Assembly: GCF_021228125.1 (NCBI RefSeq)
Contig: NZ_JAJQQS010000025.1
Location: forward strand, 32,294-96,293
Direction: 5' to 3'
DNA length: 64,000 nucleotides
Origin: Streptomyces albireticuli
GTDB lineage: Bacteria > Actinomycetota > Actinomycetes > Streptomycetales > Streptomycetaceae
In this document: piece after piece, positions 34,159-41,983 of the stretch
How the letters are laid out: every line of letters begins with the position of its first letter
Position numbering within the stretch: the first letter of the stretch is position 1
Translations under genes and position numbers: made by a program
The notes under the pieces: generated by a model
The model's database searches: none
Told to the model about the DNA's origin: nothing
Seen by the model: only the letters and a program-made list of their open reading frames with translations

Positions 34159-34884
34159 TCAGCGCTTCTGGAGCGGGTGCACATTGTCGGGGGTACCGTC
34201 ATCGGCGGGCGGGGTGACCGGGGCCGGGAGGTGGAGGTGCGGCTCGACCCGGGCACCGGCGTTGTGGACCTGTGTGAAGACCGCCGGGCGCAGGCTCAGG
34301 CCGCGCAGGGCGAACGCGGAGGCGGCGGTCCAGGCAAGGACGGCCATCCCGGTGGCGATGGTGCGGCCGTCGGCGGGGGTGGCACTCCACACCATGGCGA
34401 TGCTGGCGGCGCCCCAGGCGGTCCAGGTCAGGCAGGCGCCGCTGCTGCGGAGGAAGCCGCCGAGCAGACCGAAGAGACCGGTGACCTGCCAGACGGTGTA
34501 GACGGTGGAGGCACTGATCGGCAGCGAAGCGGAGTGGGCCGCAATGTAGGAGCGGACTGGGTTGTCGATCACTGCCCATACTCCGGAGGAGGTGTCGGTG
34601 CCGACCTGCACGGCCGGAGCGGCGTCCAGCAGCCGGTTCACCGCGTCGTTGGTGACGCCGATCCCGCCGTCCAGGAGGACCAGGGCCGCGCAGGCCCCGG
34701 CGAGAGCGAGCACGGCCTTGATCCAGTTGGCCATCTTGTGCCACCCGGCCCGGCGGGCGAGCCGGAGTTCCTCCCACCGCCGGTATAGGAGCCCGCCCTC
34801 GCTCCAGGCGGTGGCCCACCACAGGGCCACGGCAGCGCGCCGGGTGGGCGGAGTGGGCTGGTTCTGCGGGTCGTTGTCGGTCAT
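34159..34884 (-). CDS. Integral membrane protein of the transfer block
   Basis: A 241-aa protein from the ATG at 34884. After a polar N-terminus there are four likely membrane segments: WIKAVLALAGACAALVLLDG (about 60-80), VYTVWQVTGLFGLLGGFL (about 130), LTWTAWGAASIAMVW and ATGMAVLAWTAASAFALRG. The short polar tail is Pro-rich. Membrane proteins of this type accompany the FtsK-like translocase in Streptomyces conjugative elements (Spd-like). No specific family assigned. Confidence 0.7.
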   Translation of the reverse strand: MTDNDPQNQPTPPTRRAAVALWWATAWSEGGLLYRRWEELRLARRAGWHKMANWIKAVLALAGACAALVLLDGGIGVTNDAVNRLLDAAPAVQVGTDTSSGVWAVIDNPVRSYIAAHSASLPISASTVYTVWQVTGLFGLLGGFLRSSGACLTWTAWGAASIAMVWSATPADGRTIATGMAVLAWTAASAFALRGLSLRPAVFTQVHNAGARVEPHLHLPAPVTPPADDGTPDNVHPLQKR

Positions 34885-34994
34885 TTTCGGTTTCTCCTTC
34901 GGTCGCTGGTGGAGCGGATGCGGGCGGCCTGCCTCCGTACTCGACTCCCGGCCCGTGCGAGTGGGGGGTTCGAGTGCGAGGCGGGTGGCCCGGG

Positions 34995-35501
34995 TCAGAA
35001 GGTGGTGGTCGACTTGCCGAACCACCGGTTGGTGTTGATCACGGTCGTCTCGTGGTGCACCTGCACGGTGCTACCGCCGCGACCGGTGGCCTTGACGAGG
35101 AGCAGCAGCGCGAGGGCGGCGATCAGGCCGCTGCTCCCGCTGACGGCGGCGATGCCGGCGGCGGCCTGGCCGATGCCCCAGCCGAGCCCGGCCCCGGCCG
35201 TGCCGGCGGCGATGCCGACGGCCAGGACCAGTTGGGCGCGGGGGTCGATGAGCGGCTGCGGGGTCAGGTCTCGCTGAGGGGGTGCGGGCATGACGGGGGA
35301 GTGGAGGTAGCCGGCCGGGAGCATGTCGCGCGGGACGCCGACGAAGTTGCCGTCGGGGCCAGGCACCCACACCACAGGCTGGCGCTCGCCGGACAAATCC
35401 ACCGAAGCTGGCTCGGGGACCGCGGGCAGGGCGGTCTGGTGGTGGGGTGCGTAGACGGCGGGCTGGTGGCTGTACGAGTGGGCCGTGTCGTACGGGGGCA
35501 T
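34995..35501 (-). CDS. Membrane protein with Pro/Tyr-rich N-terminus
   Basis: A 168-aa protein from the ATG at 35501, which follows AAAGGA. The first 95 residues are Pro, Tyr and His-rich (SYSHQPAVYAPHHQTALPAV) and contain VVWVPGPDGNFVGVPRDMLP. Two hydrophobic segments follow: VLAVGIAAGTAGAGLGWGIG and GLIAALALLLLVKATG. The end VHHETTVINTNRWFGKSTTT is polar. Genes like this are conserved beside the FtsK-like gene in Streptomyces transfer regions. Confidence 0.7.
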   Translation of the reverse strand: MPPYDTAHSYSHQPAVYAPHHQTALPAVPEPASVDLSGERQPVVWVPGPDGNFVGVPRDMLPAGYLHSPVMPAPPQRDLTPQPLIDPRAQLVLAVGIAAGTAGAGLGWGIGQAAAGIAAVSGSSGLIAALALLLLVKATGRGGSTVQVHHETTVINTNRWFGKSTTTF

Positions 35502-35722
35502 GGCGGCAGGGTCCTTTCGCGGACGACGGTGCCCTCCCGGCCGTGGTTGCCGGGAGGGCAGCCGGGGAGGGGAGCGGACGGCGAAGGGCACTTCCGGTGT
35601 TCGTTGACCGGCCGACGCCCTTCGGCGTCGTGCAGCAGGGGGTGGGGTGCTGTCGGCGGGTAGTCACCGCACCCGTGGCCCGGGCATCCTCGGACTGACA
35701 CAGGCGCGGGGAAGGGGATGGG

Positions 35723-35884
35723 GTGGAGTTCGTCTTCGAGTGCGGGTGGTGCGGTGGGGACAACTACTTCGTGGGCAGGCAGGTCGGCTTCTGGGTCGAC
35801 AAGTGGGAGGTGCCCTCGGAGTGGGACTGCCGCTTCTGCGACGAGCTCAACTACACCCACGACCCGCCGTGGACAGAGGCGTAG
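35723..35884 (+). CDS. Small zinc-ribbon-like protein
   Basis: A 53-aa product from the GTG at 35723, preceded by GGGGAAGGGG. It contains two CxxC pairs, CGWC (about residues 7-10) and CRFC (about 37-40), separated by an aromatic-rich loop (NYFVGRQVGFWVDKWEVPSE), the layout of a zinc ribbon. It is the only plus-strand gene inside the minus-strand transfer block. Confidence 0.65.
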   Translation: MEFVFECGWCGGDNYFVGRQVGFWVDKWEVPSEWDCRFCDELNYTHDPPWTEA

Positions 35885-36072
35885 TCAGAAGCTGGAGATC
35901 AGTGAGGCGACTGCGGCGAGGCCGCTGTTGATGGCCGGGGCCAGGCCGGTCGCAGCGAGGGTGAAGCCGAACAACGACAGGCCAGGGCCGAGCCAGCGCG
36001 GACGTAGCCGCCCTTGACCAGGACGGCGACGATGATGCCCAGCAGCACGGCGGCGGAGATCGAGAGGGCCAC
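35885..36072 (-). pseudogene. Small membrane protein with a frameshift
   Basis: From the GTG at 36072 the product reads VALSISAAVLLGIIVAVLVK then GGYVRAGSALA; a missing C near 35980 shifts the frame. The other frame continues LSLFGFTLAATGLAPAINSG to a stop at 35885. Restoring one base gives a 62-aa protein with two membrane segments, a normal member of this block. A sequencing error is possible. Confidence 0.6.
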
Positions 36073-36150
36073 AGCGGGCGGTGCTCCTTCGCAGAGGTTG
36101 GGTGGGGCCAGCTGCGCTCGGCGCGCTGGACACGGGATGGGCGGGTGTGG

Positions 36151-38286
36151 TCAGGCGTCGGTGAGGCTCTTGATGGCCTCCAGCGCCTGGCGGGGCGAGG
36201 TCACCTGCTCGGCGCGGCGACCACCGCTCTTGGGACCGCGCCCGCCTCCGCCCTTGCCGCCGCCGCGCCGGCGGGACCGGCCATCACCGTCGTTGTCCTC
36301 GTCGGGCTCGGGCCAGAACTCGCCGGGCCGCACGGGCTCGTTCCAGTCAAACCACAGGCCACGCGTGGTCAGCTCGCTGATCTCGTGGTCGGTGAGCCGG
36401 TTGATCTCGTCGGGGAACAGCTCGGAGAGGTCGGTGTCGAAGTCCGCGTACAGCGACCGCATCAGCACGGCGCGGCCGTTGTCGAGGACGATGACCGCGA
36501 CGCCGCCCGTGGAGACACCATTCTCCGGATCAGCGTCACCGCGCAGGGCCCGCTCGATCGCGGAACCCTCCGTACGGGAGTAGCGAGCCGGGATGGTCGG
36601 CACGTCGTAAGCGTTCTCCATCGTGCCCTCCGCCGCCTTGCGGGTGGCGCCGGGCGACCCCATGTTGAAGATGACCGGGCGGCTGTTCTGGCGCAGGTTG
36701 TCCTTCATCTCCGTGGAGAACCCGTTGTGCGCGAACGGGGACTGGCCGGCTGGGTTGAAGCCGATGCCGTACTTCAGGCCGGTGACCGTGAGGTCCTCGC
36801 CGTCCTTCTGGATGAACTCGCCGAAGTCCGCGTCCTGCGCCGCGGTCATGAACTCATCGCCGTACACGTTCAGCTGCCGGTACGGGCACCGCGAGTCGCC
36901 CGGCTTGTAGTCGTGCGGCTGTCCGTCGTGCGGCCAGGGCATCTCCGCCCTGATCTCGCACAGCGCCTTCGCCGCCCGCAGCGAGCGGGCCATCCACAGC
37001 GCGTTCGAGCCCTGCCGGTCGATGTACCGGCCCAGCACGGTGGTCTTCTCGTCTTTGCGGACGGTGGACAGCCACACCACCTCCCCGTCCAGGGACTGGG
37101 CGGCCATGTGGATCGCGAAGAACTGCGTCTTGCCCGACCGGGACACCCCGAGGGTCAGGCCGTGGGCCGGGGCGTTCTTGTCGTGCTGGTACACCATCGT
37201 CTTCACCGGCTGGCCGGTGATGGTGAACCCGCACACGTACATGCCCTTGGCGTCCGGGGTGAGCAGCTCGCGGGTGGCGGGGAAGACCACGGACAGGGGC
37301 GGGTTGTCGAACGCGCTGATCAGGAACTCGTTGCCGTCGATGAGGACGAACACGCAGGAGTCGTCCTCGGGCAGCCCGAGCGCGCGGCAGACCTTGGGCA
37401 GGTCGATGCGCGGGGTGTCGGTGGAGTCGGCCATCTTCGCCCGGTAGAAGGTCACCCGGCGCGTCTCGTCGCGGGTCTTGTGGACCAGCTCGGAGCCGGG
37501 GGCGCCGCCCTTGGGCCCGCCGACCCGGTCCGTCCAGCGCTCCTGCGCGGTCGGCTTGGTGCGGCGGCGCTGGCCCGCGTCCGGGGTGATGCGGGCCTCC
37601 ATCCAGCCGGGCCCGCCCTGGCGACCGGGCTGGATGGCGACCTCCGCCAGCACCACGTCGCTGGAGTGCACGCCGAACGGCGCGGCGACCGCGGCCTCCG
37701 ACAGGCCGGTGATCGGCCGTCCGGTCTCCGAGGCGCGCAGCAGGACCGTCATGTCGTGCCGCTGACCGGGGTGCCGGGTCGCCTTGACGACGTGCGTACG
37801 GCCGGGCATTCCGGCGTTCTCCCACAGCACCCGCGCGTCGCGGGTGAGCAGGTCGGCTCCGTCGTCGGGGACGACCGGGGACGGCTCGGGAGCTTCGGCG
37901 GGCGCCAGCTGCGGGGCCGGAGCCGCGACGGCGGGGCGGTGGTTGCGGCGGGTGTGCCGGGAGAACGGCATCACCAGGTAGCCGGCCGCCGCCCATCCGG
38001 CGGCGAGCAGGGCGTCCCCCCAGTACGGGCCGAAGCCGGTGGTATGCCCGGCGGCGACGTCGACGGCGGCGGCCAGGACCAGCGGGGACCAGCGCAGGAT
38101 CTTGCGTCCGGCGCCGGGCTCCCCGTTCTTGGCGGCGAGGAACCAGCCGCCGATCCCGGCGGCGCCGGCCAGCTGCACGACCTGGTTGACGGGGCTGTCG
38201 GGGTAGAGGTTCGGGGCCACGGCCAGCACGGGCGCGGCGAGGGTGTAGGCGAGGCGTTCGAGCGCGACACTGCGCGGCGTGGTCAC
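36151..38286 (-). CDS. FtsK/SpoIIIE-type translocase (TraB-like) for transfer
   Basis: A 711-aa ATPase, the likely motor for conjugal DNA transfer. Three hydrophobic segments occupy about residues 10-105. The ATPase core has Walker A GVSRSGKTQ at 380-388 and Walker B QLNVYGDEFM with D477-E478. The C-terminus has a basic Gly-rich linker (RRRGGGKGGGGRGPKSGGRR) before a last helix. Streptomyces TraB proteins form hexameric pores that move double-stranded plasmid DNA after recognising short repeats; this protein has the same layout but is only distantly similar. It lies inside the minus-strand transfer block. Confidence 0.85.
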   Translation of the reverse strand: MTTPRSVALERLAYTLAAPVLAVAPNLYPDSPVNQVVQLAGAAGIGGWFLAAKNGEPGAGRKILRWSPLVLAAAVDVAAGHTTGFGPYWGDALLAAGWAAAGYLVMPFSRHTRRNHRPAVAAPAPQLAPAEAPEPSPVVPDDGADLLTRDARVLWENAGMPGRTHVVKATRHPGQRHDMTVLLRASETGRPITGLSEAAVAAPFGVHSSDVVLAEVAIQPGRQGGPGWMEARITPDAGQRRRTKPTAQERWTDRVGGPKGGAPGSELVHKTRDETRRVTFYRAKMADSTDTPRIDLPKVCRALGLPEDDSCVFVLIDGNEFLISAFDNPPLSVVFPATRELLTPDAKGMYVCGFTITGQPVKTMVYQHDKNAPAHGLTLGVSRSGKTQFFAIHMAAQSLDGEVVWLSTVRKDEKTTVLGRYIDRQGSNALWMARSLRAAKALCEIRAEMPWPHDGQPHDYKPGDSRCPYRQLNVYGDEFMTAAQDADFGEFIQKDGEDLTVTGLKYGIGFNPAGQSPFAHNGFSTEMKDNLRQNSRPVIFNMGSPGATRKAAEGTMENAYDVPTIPARYSRTEGSAIERALRGDADPENGVSTGGVAVIVLDNGRAVLMRSLYADFDTDLSELFPDEINRLTDHEISELTTRGLWFDWNEPVRPGEFWPEPDEDNDGDGRSRRRGGGKGGGGRGPKSGGRRAEQVTSPRQALEAIKSLTDA

Positions 38287-38367
38287 CTGCTTCTCCTTCG
38301 GGAACGGGGACGGGCGGCCCCGCGAGATGTGCGGGGCCGCCCGTGGCGGGTGGGTGGGGGAGCGGGG

Positions 38368-38787
38368 TCAGCGGTTGAAGAACCCGGGCCTGGGCGTCTT
38401 CTCGCGCCGACCCGAGCGGATGTCGTCCAGCGCTCCGTAGAGCTTGGAGTGGGTGCGCTTGGTCTCGTGGCTGAGGTCGGCGGTCTCCTGCGCGGTCTCG
38501 TGCAGCCTCTTGACCTGCACAGCGGCGCCCCCGAGGGCGACACCGACGTTGCTGGTCAGCTCCACGAACTTCGGGTCGAGTTCGGCGTTGTCGACGTCGC
38601 GGGCCGCGTCCTCGGCACGCTTGGCGTTCCTGCGGATGCTGCGCGTGAGCTCCTCGAGGCCGAGGCCGGCGTCGTCGAGCGCGCGCCCGAGGGTGTCGAG
38701 CTTGGTCTGGACGGCCTTGTAGCGGTTGTCGCCGTCGGCCACGACGGGTACCGCGCCGCTGGGGCGGGGTGCGAGATCGCTGCTCAT
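38368..38787 (-). CDS. Coiled-coil protein of the transfer block
   Basis: A 139-aa, mostly helical and charged protein: KAVQTKLDTLGRALDDAGLG, LEELTRSIRRNAKRAEDAAR, LHETAQETADLSHETKRTHS. It probably forms a coiled-coil oligomer. It precedes the translocase gene by 80 bp on the same strand, so an accessory role for the translocase is plausible. No family recognised. Confidence 0.7.
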   Translation of the reverse strand: MSSDLAPRPSGAVPVVADGDNRYKAVQTKLDTLGRALDDAGLGLEELTRSIRRNAKRAEDAARDVDNAELDPKFVELTSNVGVALGGAAVQVKRLHETAQETADLSHETKRTHSKLYGALDDIRSGRREKTPRPGFFNR

Positions 38788-38808
38788 CAGCGGATTTCCT
38801 CCCTCGTC

Positions 38809-40956
38809 TTAGTCGTGGTGGGCGGCGGCCGACACGTATTTCAGGCCCGCGTCTTCCTTCGCGGCCATGTCTTCGCCGTAGATGCGGGCGACCATCGCGG
38901 CCGCGAGCTTGGCTGCCTCCAGGGCCAGGCCGCACTCGGTCGCGCACCGTTCGGCCTGCTGCTTCATGCGGGCTGCGGCGTCGGCCAGGTCCGAGATCAG
39001 CTCGGTGACCTCGGTGCTGACGTTGTGGTCGCCGACCAGGTCGGCGGCCATGTCCCGCAGGGCGTCGGCGACCTTGGCGAGCGCCTCCGCGAGGGTTTCT
39101 GCCCGCTCCTGGTCGGAGGCTGCCCGGATGGCGATGTTCGCCATCTCCATCAGGTACTCGTCGAACGTGATGTCCGTACGGTGCTGGGCGCCGAGGCCGC
39201 CCGCGCCGGACGGCCTGCTGACCTCGCTCATGCTGCTCCCTTCCGTGCTGGTCGGCCGGCTGGTTCCGGGCCGTGCGGTGTGTTTCTCCGGCGCGGGCGG
39301 CAGGCCCCTGATGCCGGTCGTGATGGCCGCAGGTCCGTCGGGGACGATGTCCGCGTCGACGATGTCGTCCTCGCCCTTCGCGGCGCGCTTGGGCGGGCGG
39401 GTGTCGTGCTCGGGCCACTCCACCGTCGGGGTGGAGTCCTCCGCGCCGAACGGGCTGCCTGCCGGACGGTCGCGCCGACCGGCGCGACCCGTACGACCGC
39501 GCCCCGTCCGGCCGGTACGACCGGTGCGGCGGGTATGTCCGCGCCGTCCGGCCCGGCCCGTGCCGCCGGTGCGCCGACGCCGGAACCGACGCCGCTTCTT
39601 CGCACCGTCAGACGCCCCGTCATCGGCCGTGGAGTCCGTGCCCGGCGCATCGCCTGCCGTGCCGTCGTTGGCGGTCTTCCTGTCCTTGCCGTCGGTGTCC
39701 TTGTCCTTGGAGTCCTTGTCCTTGGGCAGGCTCACCTTCTCGGTGCCGTCCTTCACGTCCTTGGCGGCCTTCGCGTCGGCGCGGCGTTTGTCCCAGCGGC
39801 GTTGGGCTTCCTTGCCGACGGCCTGGCCCAGCGTGGTACGACCGGAGTCGGCCGACGCCGCGGCTTCCCGCTTCGCCTTCCGCGCCGCGTCGCGCTCCTG
39901 GTGCTTGGCCCGGCGGTCCTCCCACGCCTGCTGCCGCTGCGCGCGGCCCTGGTCGCGGTCCTTGGACCGGTCCGCGACACCGGCGGAGTGCCCGGCGCTG
40001 CGCCGTTCCTGCCGCCCGGCCTGCCGGACCCCGGCGCGCTCCTGGCGGCCGCGGGCCCTCTCGGCACGAGCGCCGGACGCCTGACTACCGTCGCCCCTCG
40101 AGCTCCTGCCGCTGTTACGGCCGGAGCTGCCAGAGCCCGTCTGAGAGCCTTTCGAGCCCCCGGGCGAACCGCTGCGCCCGGAACCGGGTGCACGGCCGCC
40201 AGAGCCCGTCTGAGAGCCCTTCGCGCCGCCCTTGCCGCCTCCGCCGCCCCCAGTCGATCCGGACCCCGAACGCCCGCCGGGGCCGCCGGAGTTGGAGCCG
40301 CGCGAGCCGCCGGAACGGTTCGGTCCCGGGCTCGAGTTGTTGCGGGGCGGCCCGGTGCCGCCCCCGCCGCGGGAGGACCCGCCCCCGCCGCCGGCCTTCG
40401 AGCGGCCCTTGTCCGCCCCCAGGCCGGAGGCGGACGACTTCGTGCGGTCGGTGTCCGCCTTTCCGCGTGCCACCGCCTTGTCGCCCTTCGCTTTCATCAT
40501 CGCGGCGTGGAGCTTTCCGTTCTGCTCCATCATCGCGACTTCCTGCGCGGTGCGGCCTTCCAGCAGCGCGGCCTTCCGTGCTCTTTCAGCCTCACGGAAA
40601 GGCGCTTCGCTTTCGTGATTGGCCCGCGCCATTTCCAGGCGGAATTCCAGCCAGTCACCGAGACGGTCGGCGAGAGAACGAGGCTGTTCGTATTCGTCTT
40701 CCTCGTATTCGCCGTCATCTTCGCCGGTTTCTGGTGCTGTAATTCCTTCGGACCGCAGGGCCGTCGACGGGTCCGGGGCGGCCGGAATCGTCGGCAGTTC
40801 CCTCGTCGTCTCTTCCGGTGACTCCGGCGGCGCTGGGGGAACGTCTTTCGGCAGCGGAATGGTGTCGCCGTAATCCGGGATCGGCGGTGGCACGTACATG
40901 GAATCACCGTTCCAGGGGCCCTGGACTAGGGTCCCGGTGCCGTCCTCATCGGACAC
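38809..40956 (-). CDS. Large low-complexity protein of the transfer block
   Basis: A 715-aa product from the GTG at 40956 after TAGGAGGGAGG. Its parts are an acidic Pro-rich N-terminus (1-85), a helical section with RSLADRLGDWLEFRLEMARA (about 92-111), a long Gly/Ser/Arg-rich middle (about 165-330) and Arg/Gly repeats such as GRTGRTGRGRTGRAG. A folded C-terminal domain (from about 585, DITFDEYLMEMANIAIRAAS) is helical. Such proteins are conserved beside FtsK-like genes in Streptomyces elements. The Arg/Gly tracts suggest nucleic acid binding. Confidence 0.7.
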   Translation of the reverse strand: MSDEDGTGTLVQGPWNGDSMYVPPPIPDYGDTIPLPKDVPPAPPESPEETTRELPTIPAAPDPSTALRSEGITAPETGEDDGEYEEDEYEQPRSLADRLGDWLEFRLEMARANHESEAPFREAERARKAALLEGRTAQEVAMMEQNGKLHAAMMKAKGDKAVARGKADTDRTKSSASGLGADKGRSKAGGGGGSSRGGGGTGPPRNNSSPGPNRSGGSRGSNSGGPGGRSGSGSTGGGGGGKGGAKGSQTGSGGRAPGSGRSGSPGGSKGSQTGSGSSGRNSGRSSRGDGSQASGARAERARGRQERAGVRQAGRQERRSAGHSAGVADRSKDRDQGRAQRQQAWEDRRAKHQERDAARKAKREAAASADSGRTTLGQAVGKEAQRRWDKRRADAKAAKDVKDGTEKVSLPKDKDSKDKDTDGKDRKTANDGTAGDAPGTDSTADDGASDGAKKRRRFRRRRTGGTGRAGRRGHTRRTGRTGRTGRGRTGRAGRRDRPAGSPFGAEDSTPTVEWPEHDTRPPKRAAKGEDDIVDADIVPDGPAAITTGIRGLPPAPEKHTARPGTSRPTSTEGSSMSEVSRPSGAGGLGAQHRTDITFDEYLMEMANIAIRAASDQERAETLAEALAKVADALRDMAADLVGDHNVSTEVTELISDLADAAARMKQQAERCATECGLALEAAKLAAAMVARIYGEDMAAKEDAGLKYVSAAAHHD

Positions 40957-40999
40957 GGTGCGCCTCCCTCCTAAGACTTGACAGAGCGTGGGGTCTTGT

Positions 41000-41029
41000 G
41001 TGCACGCGTGTGCACGTGCACGTGTGCAC
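41000..41029. promoter_or_regulatory. GTGCAC repeat cluster
   Basis: Four GTGCAC palindromes at 41000, 41010, 41016 and 41024 within 30 bp, upstream of the 715-aa gene and downstream of the gene at 41084. It could be an operator or a short-repeat recognition site. Confidence 0.45.
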
Positions 41030-41083
41030 GCTTTACGCGCGCGAGGCCCCGCGGGAGCCCGGCGGGGCCTTCGCTGGTGACGT

Positions 41084-41395
41084 TCAGTGACGCGGGGGGT
41101 GCTTCGCCACGACCTGCTCCGCGTACTGCAGCAGGTCGCTCCAGATCCGTCCGTTGCCCTCCACTCGCTGGTCCAGCGCCGTGATGAACAGGCGGCAGAT
41201 CAGCGCGAATCCGGAGTAGACGTCCTGGCGATTTTCTTTGACGTCCTTGGCCATTCGGGATCGCGCCAGGCGGAGCCAGAATTCCATCTGCCCTGCTTCG
41301 CCGCGAGATTCGCGGGCTTTCTTCGCCTCTTCCTTCAGCCAGTTCTGGCGCCGTTCTGCGGAACGTTCGGCTCTGCTGAGGGGGCGGGGGTTCAC
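41084..41395 (-). CDS. Small helical protein
   Basis: A 103-aa basic protein. It starts MNPRPLSRAERSAERRQNWL, then EEAKKARESRGEAGQMEFWL and FALICRLFITALDQRVEG. Its start overlaps the stop of the upstream gene by 4 bp (41392-41395), so the two are coupled. No known family; typical accessory protein of the transfer region. Confidence 0.7.
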   Translation of the reverse strand: MNPRPLSRAERSAERRQNWLKEEAKKARESRGEAGQMEFWLRLARSRMAKDVKENRQDVYSGFALICRLFITALDQRVEGNGRIWSDLLQYAEQVVAKHPPRH

Positions 41396-41868
41396 GCCGA
41401 CTCCCGACCGAGGTCGTAAATCGACGTGGGGCCACCATAGCCGAGATTCTGGTTCTGTGCATCCTGCTGCGGCGGATTCGGCGCGGCCTGGAGCGGCTGC
41501 GGGTTATTCTTCCGCTGCTTTTCCAGCTCCTTTTCCTTCCTACCCTTGGCCGTATTCACAACGGCCTCGTCGTGGGCACGGCGCTTATAGGCGCTCTTTT
41601 CCAGGCCCTCGGTGAGCTTGTTCAGGTTCTTGAGCACGTTCCCGAGGGCCTTTTCGACGGGCATCGCGCGCAGCCTGGCGTGGTACCAGCGGTCGCCCTC
41701 CACGTGCGTCTCGCGCAGGTGCACGCGGGTCTCGATCGCAAGGGTTTCCAGGTTCTTGCCGATGTCCAGCAGGACCCGCTGAACGTCGGCCAGGTACCGG
41801 GCGGTTGCCTCCGGGCTCTGCGCGACGTCGCGCAGAGGGGAGTAGTTCGGGTCGTTGTTGCTGTTCAC
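41392..41868 (-). CDS. Helical hypothetical protein, coupled pair
   Basis: A 158-aa protein: YLADVQRVLLDIGKNLETLA, IETRVHLRETHVEGDRWYHA, VEKALGNVLKNLNKLTEGLE. This is a heptad-like helical body, with a Gln/Asn/Pro-rich tail (NNPQPLQAAPNPPQQDAQNQ). Its 3' end overlaps the next gene (ATGA). It is probably a partner of the large membrane coiled-coil protein encoded just upstream. Confidence 0.7.
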   Translation of the reverse strand: MNSNNDPNYSPLRDVAQSPEATARYLADVQRVLLDIGKNLETLAIETRVHLRETHVEGDRWYHARLRAMPVEKALGNVLKNLNKLTEGLEKSAYKRRAHDEAVVNTAKGRKEKELEKQRKNNPQPLQAAPNPPQQDAQNQNLGYGGPTSIYDLGRESA

Positions 41869-41983
41869 GGCGGGGATTCCCTCCTGGTGTACTGGTGGGG
41901 CTGTCGACTGCTTCCGGCAGTCGCAGCGAGGGTCAGCCCATTACCGGTGGGCTGACCCTCACTGGTGTGTGCCGGACGACCGG

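Noticed and set aside
36145..40821. A 1558-codon plus-strand open frame through the transfer block
   Set aside because: It is the antisense of the translocase and the low-complexity gene. Its sequence is Val/Gly/Arg/Leu-rich without domains and exists because of high GC3 on the coding strand.
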